A model generated the notes under the pieces. It was not told where the DNA came from and did no database searches. It saw only the letters and a program-made list of their open reading frames with translations. This document shows positions 46,785 through 58,305 of a stretch of DNA of 60,000 bases, in pieces; position 1 is the first letter of the stretch, and every line of letters begins with the position of its first letter. Origin of the DNA: Lineus longissimus. Taxonomy: Eukaryota; Nemertea; Pilidiophora; Heteronemertea; Lineidae. The position numbers were made by a program, and so were the translations under genes. Where the stretch lies: NCBI RefSeq assembly GCF_910592395.1, contig NC_088319.1, forward strand, positions 1,366,001-1,426,000. The letters run 5' to 3'.

Positions 46785-48395
46785 TCATTCGTGTAAAATA
46801 CATGTACAATATTAAAATTAACATAACAAGACATTTACAACCAATATACAACATGATAAAATGTACATGTACTACACAGGTAACCATGTAGGTCGAGACC
46901 TATTATATGGCACCTGGAGAAAAGCAGGGATCGTCGGGATGCAGGCGGCATGCGCACCAACTAGGTAGGCCGACATTTTGCACAGCGGCAGAAAGTGACG
47001 AAGGTGCACATGTCATCAACATCCAGATTATCCAACCTGTTGACATATAAAGCATTTATTGAAGGTTTAAAAGTGTTCTTTTTTAAAATACGTATTTGAG
47101 CCGGGAGACTGTTCCAAAGTTTGGGTGTCCGAACCCAGAAAGACGCACCGAACGCTTCCGAGTGGAATCTCGGCTGCCCCAGTCGTAAACCGTCACCCCT
47201 TTTAAGAGCCGGGGTTATAAAAACACGTGCATCAAAATCCAGACGATTATAAAAAGAATTGTGCATGAAAACCAAGTCCTTAATTTCGCGACGGTACGAC
47301 AGGGGCAGCAGAGACAACGCTCGCAAACGTTCAACATAAGGAATGTCTGGGCCTAAAATGTGACGGGTCACTCTCCGCTGAACACGTTCCACGCTTTCCA
47401 GATCACGCCGCACATGTGTGTCAAATACCTCCGCGCCATATTCAAGGCGACTACGCACTAGTGATTTGTATAACATAATATTCAAATTTACGTCCGACGA
47501 ACGCCCACATACACGCCTTATCATACCCCACATTCTACTGGCACTGCTCACGATACCATCGACATGAAATGACCATGACAGGTTCGAAGAAAAGACAATA
47601 CCAAGATCCTTAAATTTATCAACCCTTGATAATGCAAAGCCATTTATGTTATAGAAAAAGTGAATCGGATTTAACTTCCGCGTGACACTCATGACCATAC
47701 ATTTGTTTGGGCTAAACGTCATGCCCAATTGCCTACTCCAACCGTGCACTTTATCGAGGTCAGATTGAAGCTGAAAACAGTCGGTTTCAGACCTTATCAC
47801 CCTACTCATTTTGGAATCATCGGCAAAAAGATCCATGGGTGTAACATCACTAACAACATCAGCAATATCATTTATACACAATAAGAACAGTAGTGAGCCC
47901 AAAATGGATCCCTGAGGCACACCTGACAATACATCTGGGAGTGACGACTCCGAGCCATTGACTATAACTCTTTGCTTTCTGTTAGTAAGGTAAGATGTTA
48001 ACCAAGTCAGGAGACGTCCGCATATTCCAAATGAACGAATCTTATGTAATAAGAGGCAGTGGGGGACGGAATCGAACGCCTTGTCGAAATCTAGGTAAAT
48101 GACATCAGTCTGACCCCCACTGTCTAAAACCTGGCCCAGTCTATGCTGAAATTGAACTAGTTGAGTGGTGGTGGAACGCTTACAAAAACCATGCTGACCT
48201 TTAGATCTGGATAAATAATGTTATAAATGCAACGCTCCATTACTTTAGAAACCACAGATAAGAGAGTCACAGGTCTATAATTTGAAACCAAGTGCTTGTC
48301 ACCCTTCTTGGTACAACGTTGGCAATTTTCCAATCATTTGGTAAAGCACCCGTCTGCATTGAATCAACTGCTTGAGTTCACTAATTGATGCCGAC
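46785..48395 (-). mobile_element. 5'-truncated non-LTR retrotransposon, copy 2
   Basis: Same insertion as 31280-32915. The frame ending at 46961 is open up to about 48200, where a 16-bp deletion (TTTAGATCTGG in place of the longer unit 1 text) breaks it. RT motifs GVPQGSILGSLLF and FADD are retained. Confidence 0.85.
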
Positions 48396-48982
48396 AGCTT
48401 ATCTAGCAAACTCAAGTACCCACTGTGATAACCTAAATTGCACGGCTTTGAAGTTTTCCTGGCAGCCAGCAAAATGTTGGAGTGCTCAGTGCAGCATCCT
48501 GATTCGTTCTAGGCTAGTGGAGGCGGGCTTATACGTCAGGCTAGTAGCTGTCACTCACATTCAAAATATTGAAAGGAAACCCCCTAAAAATTGAATTTCC
48601 CTATTGGCTGCAAGACAGGATTCGAGCTTTGAGTATGATGTTCATTAGATATTCAGAGACATGACTGACACTTGTGAAGAGGTTCCACAGTCTATTGACA
48701 AAGTTATTTGGGATAGTTTAATTATGACTGTCGGAGGCCTGGTAGCAACCTAGTTATTTGGAGAACTGGGGTCGTGACAGGTGATTAGCCTTTTATACCC
48801 AGACTCGGTCTTTAAATCACGTTCAGTTTGTTTATTACTGGTTGTCAGAGAACGAAATATCGAATCAACTGGCGAAACATATCATTTGTGAAGCTAGGTT
48901 CTGAGGGGAAGAGGTTCGCACGTCATTTGCCACCCTCGCCGTATTTCAATCCTGTGTTCCGTTAATCGCGCAGCCGTTCAAG

Positions 48983-51900
48983 ATGACGTCCAGAAAAGTC
49001 GGGATCTGCAAAAACGTCCTGGTCGGTGGAGCAATATTTGCCATGTTCGGCTGGCTAGCATTGCTCAGTGTCAATCAGAATCATATTCTGAAGAAGGATA
49101 ACGTGAAGTTGGCAGTAAGTTTCAACTCATCTCTTTCTAATCTTCGAGGAAATAATCATTTAAAGATGAGGCTATTGATTGCATTGCCCATCCTCACCGT
49201 GCCAGTTTGTGGCCAACCATTCCGCATTTTATGTTGCTCCCACGATTATTACCATGTCACCAAATGTTTAATCGCTATTTCAAGAAAGTTGAAAAACTTA
49301 CCAAGCTTTGACATTTTGTCTCGATAGACAATCTTTTGATGTTTAAGAATCAACTATATTCCATTGCAAATATCAAACAATTCCCCTCGATGATATCCCT
49401 TTTTCATAATTTTTGCCACGGTCCGATATGTTATGAGCAAGGCCCGTGTGGGCTCGCCGTCATTTGTAAAATCGTGTAAAACAGTTATAAATTATGTTGC
49501 AGGATGTTCTAGGCCTTGGAAGACAGAAGCGAGAGTCAGGCGGTTCCAGTTCATCGTCCAGTCTTGGTAAGTTTGTAGGATTGCATATCGTTCTAAAAAA
49601 TTCTGGACCTACGTCCAAAGTCAGCACGCGAATCGGGGCGAAAATTCGCCACTCATTCGCCTCCAAATCGCTCCCTGCTTCGGCGATTCTATCATGATCA
49701 GGCGAAAATTCAAACTGAATGAAAATAATCGCGGCTAATTCGCTCTCACCAACCATCGGAACGAAGCGAATATTACATGTGTTTTAATATGCGAATTCCC
49801 ACATCAGCTGCTAGCAGACCGAACAAAAACACAAACTGGAATTCCCGGTCAACCTGACTCCAGTCATCATATACATCACATCTATCCACGAGGAGCTACA
49901 CAAATTTGGCACAGAGGTTTGAGGTTCTTAGTATTATGGTATGTATTCCGAAGGATTGTGGCGGAATATACCGAATCATATAGCTAATCATAGTTAGGCT
50001 TATGTTTCCGAGACTCAGCCAACCAATCAAGATCGTTGTAGTATCCGGTCATCCTAAATAGCGTCCACCAGCGCCCACCAGCGTTCACCAGGTTTAAAGT
50101 CGGGTATAAAGTCATCAAAATTAAATTTTGTGGCCAAAACGTAATACGTACACCATAAAAAACACATTTCCTGAAAATTTCATGCTTATTTCGTTTATGA
50201 CCATTAGATTTTACTTTGATGGCTTTAATGTATATATGTGTTTAAACCTGGTGGACGCTGTTTAGTATGACCCGATTTGTTTACATCACGTGACTGCATT
50301 TTTCCGCCGATAAAACATTTTACAAGGCGAAAGTCGTTGCAAAATCGTTTGGAAAATCGGATAAGCATGCAAGAGCCACCAATTTCGTAAAATCGCTCCA
50401 TTATCGCCTGGAGCGATTTTTGGGGCGAAATCGAAGAATAGGCGCGATTGTGGGCGAATTTCGCATCTGACATACTGGCGATTTCATATTATCGCCTCAC
50501 ATTCGCCGGTCGATTTTTCGGACAGATTTCGCAGGCGAAATACTGTAGGGTGAATTTCGCCGGCGAATATCGCGTGCGGACTTTGGACGTGCAACGTACA
50601 GCACAACGAAAATTTCATGGTTTGACAGGCTTGGATGAATTTATTTGGTTGTGAAAGCGTTCCTCGCCGATTAAATCTGGGGGAAAGTTTAATACGAGCG
50701 TGTGAAGTGTGCAAATCGACTGAAAAATGGCTTCAAGCTAGATGTTTATCACAGGTGCATGCGTGACTGGAGATTTTCTAGACCGGATCACGCTATTGTG
50801 ATAACTACTAGCACCTAAATTCCGGGATTATACCAGCTCCAACAGGTTTCATTATAAAAGCACAGGTAGCGACACCTGTTACTTGACAGAGACTTTAAGG
50901 AATTGTTTATTATGTTACAGGTGGCGCCACCTACATCCGGTGGGGTAGAACAACATGCCCAGCTGATGCTGAACTTGTGTACTCTGGTAAGTAAGAGCTT
51001 AAAGGGAAACTCGCATTATTAGCGGGCTTCACTCGCAACTCCTAGTGTTCTCTACAAGCCCTTTTGACAGGGCGGCGGCCCACCCTACCTTGCCAGCTTA
51101 CCACCCTAACTTGGAAGCATTCACCATACGTTATCCAAGACTTTGCAAAGGGTTTCGATAGGGCCACCCTACCTGGTGTTGCACACTGGCCAACCTTCTT
51201 GAGTATCAAGGGAATCCTGCGGAACTCTGAACTCACACTCGAATCCTGAAGTGAATCGAATCGAATTTTAGTCCAAATCCGCCGTTGAATTCTCCAGAAA
51301 AAGCAGTGACGGATTGAAGCAAAGGACCAAGAACCAAGAAGGTAGATTTATTAACTTCGCTGGAACTCTTGATATATACCCGACCGCTATGTTTAAATGC
51401 TTTTACAAAATGTCTCATATACATTACATTGATGAGTTCTAAGGACCAAAGGCAGTTTCTACACTCTCTGCCACAATGTTTGATACTACCATTAATTTAC
51501 TAAAGTCCTGAAATATCTCCCGGTCACAGTATGAGGCGCCATATTATTTTAAAACAGTGCCAGTGGCGGCCTCCGCATGCGTGGGGCGATGCATGGTCTA
51601 CACATTCAACCTCTATTCCCAGAGCCAGAGGCAAGACCACTATTGATTTTTTAAGACTTTTAGCAGTTCAATTGTCAATGTTTGACCGCGACGCATCAAA
51701 TACTGCGTGGGGTTGTGAATCTGAAATTTTGATATGATATTCCGGGCAGTCGGGCAAGTAAATGGTGAAAAGTAAACTGGTAGTTGACCACGGAAATTAT
51801 TTTTGATAATCGACAAATTGGACAGACATTGATATTTCCACTCTTTTCAGACAACTGGCGGAAAAATCTCAAAGCACCCTATTGCCAAATTAGCAAAATT

Positions 51901-53247
51901 CAAAATTTTTTTATCAAATAATTTCTTTATATCTGTAGACTTGCCACAGCAAATATTTTTTCAATACCTCTCCAAATATGTACTTGATAGTTATAAACAT
52001 ACTCGCGTCTAATTGATAGGTCTGGACCCATTTTGAATTGCTAATCAATTGGTCGACGGATGTACAAGTTGATACACATTTACTTCGTGCCAGCTGTGGG
52101 GCCGAAGAAGAGCTTAATCCGAATCTGACAATAGAGGGACCCGTGTGTTGGAGTATGTAAGTTTTCCATTTCTTCAATGCATGTTTTGGTCATACAATGA
52201 AAGCAAATTTCTATTTCATGGTATCTCATTTGTAGGCTATGCCGGGGGTGAACACTCCACTTTCACCGGTGGTGGTGCTGGCTACGTCTGTCTGACTGAC
52301 AAACCAAAATATGCCACTTACACAGCCGCTGGAGATACTGCTGGGTATATTTACGGAGTGGAACTTGAACTGATTGGAACCACTGGGAGTATATTCAACA
52401 CAGCTAACGCTAAACCAAACGCCTTGCAGGACTCGGACGTAAAGTGCGCAGTTTGTCAAAGTACAAGACCGGCCAAGGTAACTTTCTGACCGTCGAATAT
52501 GCTTCAAATATTTACAAAACGACGAAAATTACAATCCTGTTATTCATCTCAAAGACTTATAAGCCGCCCACATCTATCTTCTTTTTGTAAAAGCAGATTT
52601 GTGAAGTAAGGGGTACATTTAGGCCGCCAAAATAACCCCGGTCTAAGATTTTCCAAGTTCGACGACACTAAGATTTTCAGTCAGTAGGGGACCTGATTTT
52701 CCAGAAAAGCTTTCAAGACGCAGGTCCCATCTCATTATATCACTTAATTTGACAATACAGGCCCATTGCGTCCTTTTAATCTTGAATTCGGGCCATTCTT
52801 CAACTGCATTAAGTCAAAAGTAGGGTCCTTTTTCATTAGCCTGTGACAATAAATGACTCGTTCGTCTCACAATTATCAAAATTGCTTGCTGCTGAGAATG
52901 GTGTTCAATCACACGTTATGTCCCTATGTTATTTGGACAAAGGAGACATACTTTACTAATTAACAACTTCCCTATGTCCGTCGTTTCAGATCATGATACC
53001 TGGCACGAAAGAATGTGTTCCCGGTTGGACCATGGAGTACTGGGGATATCTGATGTCTGAGGGCCACGGCAACAAGGGAAGGACAGAGTTCGCATGCGTG
53101 GACAACGCCCCTGAATCTGGTAGCGAAGGTGGCGCCAAGAGTGAGGGTGGCGCATCGATGTACCATGTTCAAGGTCAATGCGGTTCACTGCCGTGTAAGC
53201 CGTATGTGAACAATTATGAACTAACATGCGTCGTTTGCACGAAATAG
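48983..53247 (+). CDS. Short-chain-collagen-C4-like protein, copy 3
   Basis: Exons 48983-49114, 49503-49566, 50921-50986, 52236-52477, 52990-53247; 253 aa. Architecture as copies 1 and 2. Variable segments read GGEHSTFTGG, AGDTAGYIYG, LQDSD, SEGHGNKG, KSEGGAS, QGQCG and YVNNYEL. Every exon 4 difference from copy 1 that I compared by eye changes an amino acid. Intact frame and splice sites; apparently functional. Confidence 0.85.
49611..50590. mobile_element. ~980-bp GCGAA-rich MITE in C4-like intron 2 (unit 3)
   Basis: Same insertion site and ends as the unit 2 copy (ACGTCCAAAG... and ...CTTTGGACGT). It differs by small indels (for example a missing GCAGGCGAAAAA-type stretch near 49725) and an altered segment near 50230. 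Confidence 0.85.
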
Positions 53248-53712
53248 TATCACACAGGTTATGGTGATGCCGGTGTAGAAGTAGAAAATGTCCCCCTGGA
53301 AGGCGTGTCCGGCACTATTGTAATCTGACGGATGATGGTATGGTTATATTGAGGCCAAGAGTGTCAATAGCTTTAGCTTAAAGCGAATAATAGAATCAAT
53401 TGATCCCAGACAATCCAGGGTATTTCAAACTTCTGCACTGGTTAGGAATCATCTCGAAGAACATATAAGAACAAGGAATCGTTCTTTCTTTTAAACCTTT
53501 TTTAGGCCGGGGGGGGGGGGGGTAATTGCAACGAATTGCCATCGGACATTTTGAAGGTTGGAACCTATTGTGGGACTTTTGAATAGGCGGAGCTTATAAA
53601 TTTTTAATTAATGACATACAGTTTTGCAAACTGTCCTTTATTATATGTTCTTCAGTCCTTGTTATTATGATGTACAACACAGATATATACTCCAGTTTCA
53701 CTGACCTAAGGC

Positions 53713-53890
53713 AGGTGTAATATATGTGAGTGTTTCCCGTGTATGAGTGTTTCCCCTCATTGTTTGGGAACGCTCAAAAATAGATTGACAAGTTTTTCTG
53801 TGTATCCCCCCTATTGAAAATTCGTGGTCTCTCTAGCTGCCTATTGTTTGGAAACACTGACACATGGGGAACAACCACAGATGTTACACC
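53713..53890. mobile_element. CCGGTGTAA MITE, unit 3 only
   Basis: Inserted in the 3' flank of C4-like copy 3. Units 1 and 2 read CTAAGGCCGGTTCGAAACC with nothing inserted. Ends AGGTGTAAT and GATGTTACACC. Very similar to the copy at 17878-18048, so recently mobile. Confidence 0.85.
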
Positions 53891-54656
53891 GGTTCGGAAC
53901 CATGGACATTTTCTTTGTGACCATTCGATGCCATTCAAAATGTTGATTCGAACAACACCTAGACAACAGACAATTTAGACAACACTTGAAGTCGTCCGAT
54001 GCTCATGACGTCATATTCCTACTTAACATTTATTTCCATTTGATTATTGTAATTGATCAACAGGTCTTATATCAGTGAAGTTGGAGTTAAAATGCTTGGA
54101 TAGAAAGTAGCTGCAAAAATCACCTGGTCAATTACACACTTTAGTGTATCATATTACATAAGAATGACTTTTCTTTCATTGTTGTAAAGAATCAAAATAC
54201 ACTGTATGCATTATTGTTAACCATATCAACTGTAGTCACTTAGAAAAATAAAGAATAACCTCACTACTACGATACATTCTTTTCTCTTACTAACTTGGCA
54301 GGCACTGTGTAGTCACGCAGTTCTGATTTCTGCACCACTTAGGAGTCAACAAGGATACATTCTGAACTATCAGAGTCTCCCCTGATTGGTGTTACGGCAT
54401 CCGCGGGGTCGGCGGAGTGGATCCAAGGCTTGAGGGTCAAAAAGAAAAGGACACGGTCTTTATCTGAAATAAATTTTGCAGATAAAAATTTTCGTTATGT
54501 TTTCAGAAAAGTTCACATACGTATTGTGGTAAAGATTTTTATAACCTGGCCTACCGCAGCAAGAGTGGGGTCGGGATCCCAGGTTACAGTAGATAGAGCT
54601 TCGGGCCTAATAATCAGGAGGTCGAACATTGCCCTGTTTCATTCTGGTGTTATTCT

Positions 54657-55718
54657 CTAAACTTGTCGTCTGCTTTTGTCGTTACCAAAACCGAACAGCT
54701 CCATCAAACCTCTATTGAACTGTCTTCCAGTTGCGCAGTAAATCAAAAAGTTAACAAAGCAATTTAAATCGACCATAAAAGCACCAAGATACTTTAGGGA
54801 TGCGTAGACGATGTCGGAGGTGTACAGAGGTGAAAATCTTTCGATGATGCCCAGTACATCATATACACTGCCCGGAGTCTCCAGTATGATATTCACAATC
54901 ACCACTGCCACCACACGAATTGTGGCCGTATTTCGTCCTCTGCTTCAGTTTTCTGACTTTTTCAACGAGTTGAATTTGGTGTGGTTCAGGGTTTTTATCA
55001 CAGAGATTGTGATGTATACCAGAATTGAGCAGGGAACAACCAACTTCACCAATATTGCAAGGATATTTATGTAACCAAAATAATAAATGGGATGGTCGTA
55101 TAGTTCTGTATAGGTATACAAGGGCCTCGTTCTTCCAACACAGGGGTCGTTACGATAGTCGATAGTGTAGCCAAAGGGAATGGGGAAACGGTACGCAAGG
55201 GCACCGCCGAAGATACAGCCTAAAGCAATATACGCGTTCCTCTTGGTGCAAAGCGAAGACGCACTCAAGGGGCGACACACAGCTATGAATCGTTCCACCC
55301 CGACACACACTGTAATGTAAATGGACGCAGTCTTGGCAAACGACTTAATGGTCTTAATATACGGATACGCTACATTAAAAAACTCCATGTAATCATTAAG
55401 CTAGTCGACATATCTGTGATATCGTCGCATGGTGTTGCGAAGAAATTCTGTGATCAAGACAGTGCTGTCTGTTGCAGCCAAAGCTCGGAGAAAAATGCAA
55501 GTTGATGTCAACGGCGTCTCTCGACCGAGGACTTTGAATGCTAAGCAGTTGCCAGCAAGGCCAAGTGGTGTAACGATGAACATCAACGGAACTTGAAGAA
55601 TAAATGAAAAATAGTCGATGAAGCTGGTTAACGAACTCAGTGTGTAGCCCGAAAGGCATTTCACGGCTCCATAAAGTGGAGTTGGACCGGGTAAAACAAT
55701 TGAAGCGTTAACCTCCAT
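54657..55718 (-). pseudogene. Class A GPCR relic, copy 3 (two in-frame stops)
   Basis: Lacks the 7-nt insertion of copies 1 and 2, so TM1, loop 1 and TM2 read straight through (KVLGRETPLTSTCIFLRALA). Two stops remain: TAG (55401-55403) after RRYHRYVD before TM3, and TGA (54945-54947) in loop 3 after KKSEN, with SRGRNTATIRVVAVV continuing in the same frame. Otherwise the whole seven-TM frame is open. Least damaged copy; closest to the ancestral reading. Confidence 0.85.
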
Positions 55719-57252
55719 ATGGATAGAATCCGGGATTGTTTCACACTGTATTATGTCCCAAATCTAAAAAAATAGTGCGTATAGTTATCATAAGAGCAGA
55801 GCAAATTTCAGACACTGCAATTGATAAAATGCCGCCATCTTGGATATCGGCATCTTTGATAACCCTACATCATATACTGCTTCACCAGTTCAAACTGGTA
55901 AGGGTAAGTCTTATTCAGCCTGAGTGCCACTTTATTTCATAAAACGGTTTATCTTCTCAATAATTAACAAAACCTGACACTTTCTGATGTGTTTAAGGTG
56001 ATTTTATTGGGAACTATAAATGCCGCGTGGGGCAGCTATCATTTTTGTGGGCTAAGTGGTGACGCGATAGCCTCTTTGCAAATCGAAAAATTCTTTCCTG
56101 TTCTCTATCCGTGGTACTACTTTCCAAGATGGTAGCAGCTTACTTGTGCCAGAGTCTTTCGAATAAATTTTACTTGTGGCGTTACGAGGAACGAAATCAG
56201 CACCTCCAGTGTCGAGATTGGTATGAGTCCCGGTATCGGTAGGAGACTGCGGATTGAGTTTAGATCTTTATGTCGGGACAATAGCGCAAAATAGTGCCAT
56301 ATACCCGCGAGAGGATTTTGACTCATCCGAGCAATGGCACGTTGAAATAAGAGCCCAATAACCCCCCCCCCCCCCAATCGACTGGCAAACACCCCCAATG
56401 ACCACACACGCAAATACAAAAACAACCCCCCCCCCCCCTCCAGCCTGGAGGGCTGGGGGGGGGTTGTTTGTCAGTCGATAAGGGGGGCTATTGAGGTCTT
56501 ATTTCCATGTGCCTGTGATTCGAGCCAAGAATAGAAGCCAGTGTAAACTTGTGCAGTGTTGGAGTATTAAAGCACTTCCTCGTCTACGCCAGCTTTCGAC
56601 GTTCCGTCATGACGCCAAGTTGTATACGGAATATCTTTCACGGTGGATTTAAACTCATTCTTCTGGAGACATTGGCATGACATTTTCACAAATGAATAAA
56701 TGATACATAAGCTATATGATTGGCGAAAACAGTCCCTATGACTTCTTAAATTAGTGGTCTTGTAATACAGTGTGAACACTTTGACTGTGTAGTTCCCTGG
56801 TAGCGTAACTGCGGACGGAAAAACGCCGAGGAATTAACAAGGTTCCGTAGCCGACAGTCACCGTAGTGTTTTGTGCCCGTAACGCTAGTACGGCCGGACC
56901 ATTCCCACTACAAGTGGTTAGCACATTTTGTCAGCCTCATGTGAATTCAATGCTGCCGCCGCAAGCGCACTTCACGATAGTCGATGATCAACTGATGCCG
57001 GCCTGTTATCGCCGTATTAAGATCGCCCGCCGCCAGTTTATCCGTCTGTGTATGTTAACAGAATGAACATCGACTGTCACCGATATATACACAGTCATAC
57101 AAGTACTGAACTCGCAACAGACTCTAAAAAACGACAGCTGATCATTTCTAGTGTTTGTTGTACATGATTGTAAATCGAGTATGTATCAACTTCCGAATGG
57201 ATATTTGACTCCGGGTGATTATTACGTGTGTTATATCGACTATAGGCCTACA
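55719..57252. other. Upstream of GPCR relic, unit 3
   Basis: Homologous to unit 1 24813-26700 without the 25139 MITE. It has the poly-C/poly-G foldback (about 56345-56507) and an extra ~160 bp near 56690-56850 absent from unit 1. A 66-codon frame at 56866-57066 is interrupted in unit 1 and probably not a gene. Confidence 0.5.
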
Positions 57253-57621
57253 ATAGCATTCCGCGAAGATGACGTCACTGCAGCTCCTGCCCTCTATTTC
57301 CCCATCGCTGAAGTACAGGCAATGTCGGACAAACATGCGGTTTCGTAATGGATTCAGGCTTTCTAACAAGGGCAGTTAGATTCAATCTGGCACATGTCCG
57401 AGTGTTGGAAATACTACATGATTGTTCTGAATATTTCTCTCTCTGACTCTATGGTATCATTCATGCTAAAAACAATGCAGGGTCAAAGATAATTGACTTT
57501 GAAATAAGCTCAAATGCGTAGAAATAAGTGTCGATGTCCGACTGTCACGTGACTAAAACGTCATCAATATCTTATGCAAATGACCTTGTGAGCTATAAAT
57601 AGTAACTTCGCGGAATGCTAT
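57253..57621. mobile_element. MITE with promoter-like motifs (copy 2)
   Basis: Ends ATAGCATTCCGCGAAG and CTTCGCGGAATGCTAT are complementary. About 95% identical by eye to 2936-3296. Unit 1 has the uninterrupted site CCTACAATTTTGCACAC. It carries GACGTCA, CACGTG, ATGCAAAT and CTATAAATA in the same order and spacing as copy 1. Confidence 0.88.
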
Positions 57622-57835
57622 TATGCACACAGGTCCTCTTTTACCATTGGTTGTCTTCAGTGCAACTTTTCCACATGATCTATGCATATTTTGTACATAC
57701 TAATACAAGAGTCCCACGGTGTGACCCTTTGACCACAGTCTGTTCTATTCACGAATTACACAATTTATCGATATGGTACATTACATTACAGATTCAATTC
57801 AACATAAAACTGGAAACATAAAACATAGGAATGGG

Positions 57836-58305
57836 CCCTCATCTGTAACTCCCAGTCCCTTAAGAGTTAAGGATATGTGCGGCCATAATAGGACTGGGTC
57901 CTCATATGTAACTCCCAGTCCCTTAAGAGTTAAGGATCTGTGCGGCCATAATAGGACTGGGTCCTCATCTGTAACTCCCAGTCCCTTACGAGTTAAGGAT
58001 CTGTGCGGCCATAATAGGACTGGGTCCTCATCTGTAACTCCCAGTCCCTTACGAGTTAAGGATCTGTGCGGCCATAATAGGACTGGGTCCTCATCTGTAA
58101 CTCCAAGTCCCTAAGGAGTCAAGGATCTGTGCGGCCATAATAGGACTAGGATCTCATCTGTAACTCCCAGTCCCTTAAGAGTTTAGGATCTGTGCGGCCA
58201 TAATAGGACTGGGCTCTCATCTGTAACTCCCAGTCCCTTAAGAGTTAAGGATCTGTGCGGCCATAATAGGACTGGGTCCTCATCTGTAACTCCCAGTCTG
58301 CATCG
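57836..58305. repeat. 63-bp minisatellite, unit 3 (about 7 copies)
   Basis: Same repeat as in units 1 and 2. Two adjacent copies share the private variant CCCTTACGAGTTAAGG, a sign of recent local duplication. The right-hand copy overlaps the last exon of the Ser/Thr-rich gene. Confidence 0.92.

Larger units (their letters stand above)
33346..48810. repeat. Tandem unit 2 (~15.5 kb)
   Basis: Same order of contents as unit 1. Differences: ~980-bp MITE in C4-like intron 2; 441-bp AAGAAAACC palindrome array in place of ~1.75 kb upstream of the GPCR relic; expanded minisatellite (about 17 copies); an extra copy of the Ser/Thr exon; a 25-bp deletion in the PYMGHKWE ORF; a 16-bp deletion in the LINE. 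Confidence 0.92.

Noticed and set aside
26869-58114. Open frames of repeated VTPSPLRVKDLCGHNRTGS across the minisatellites
   Set aside because: They follow from the 63-bp period being a multiple of three, lie antisense to the Ser/Thr gene's last exon, and are broken by repeat variants.
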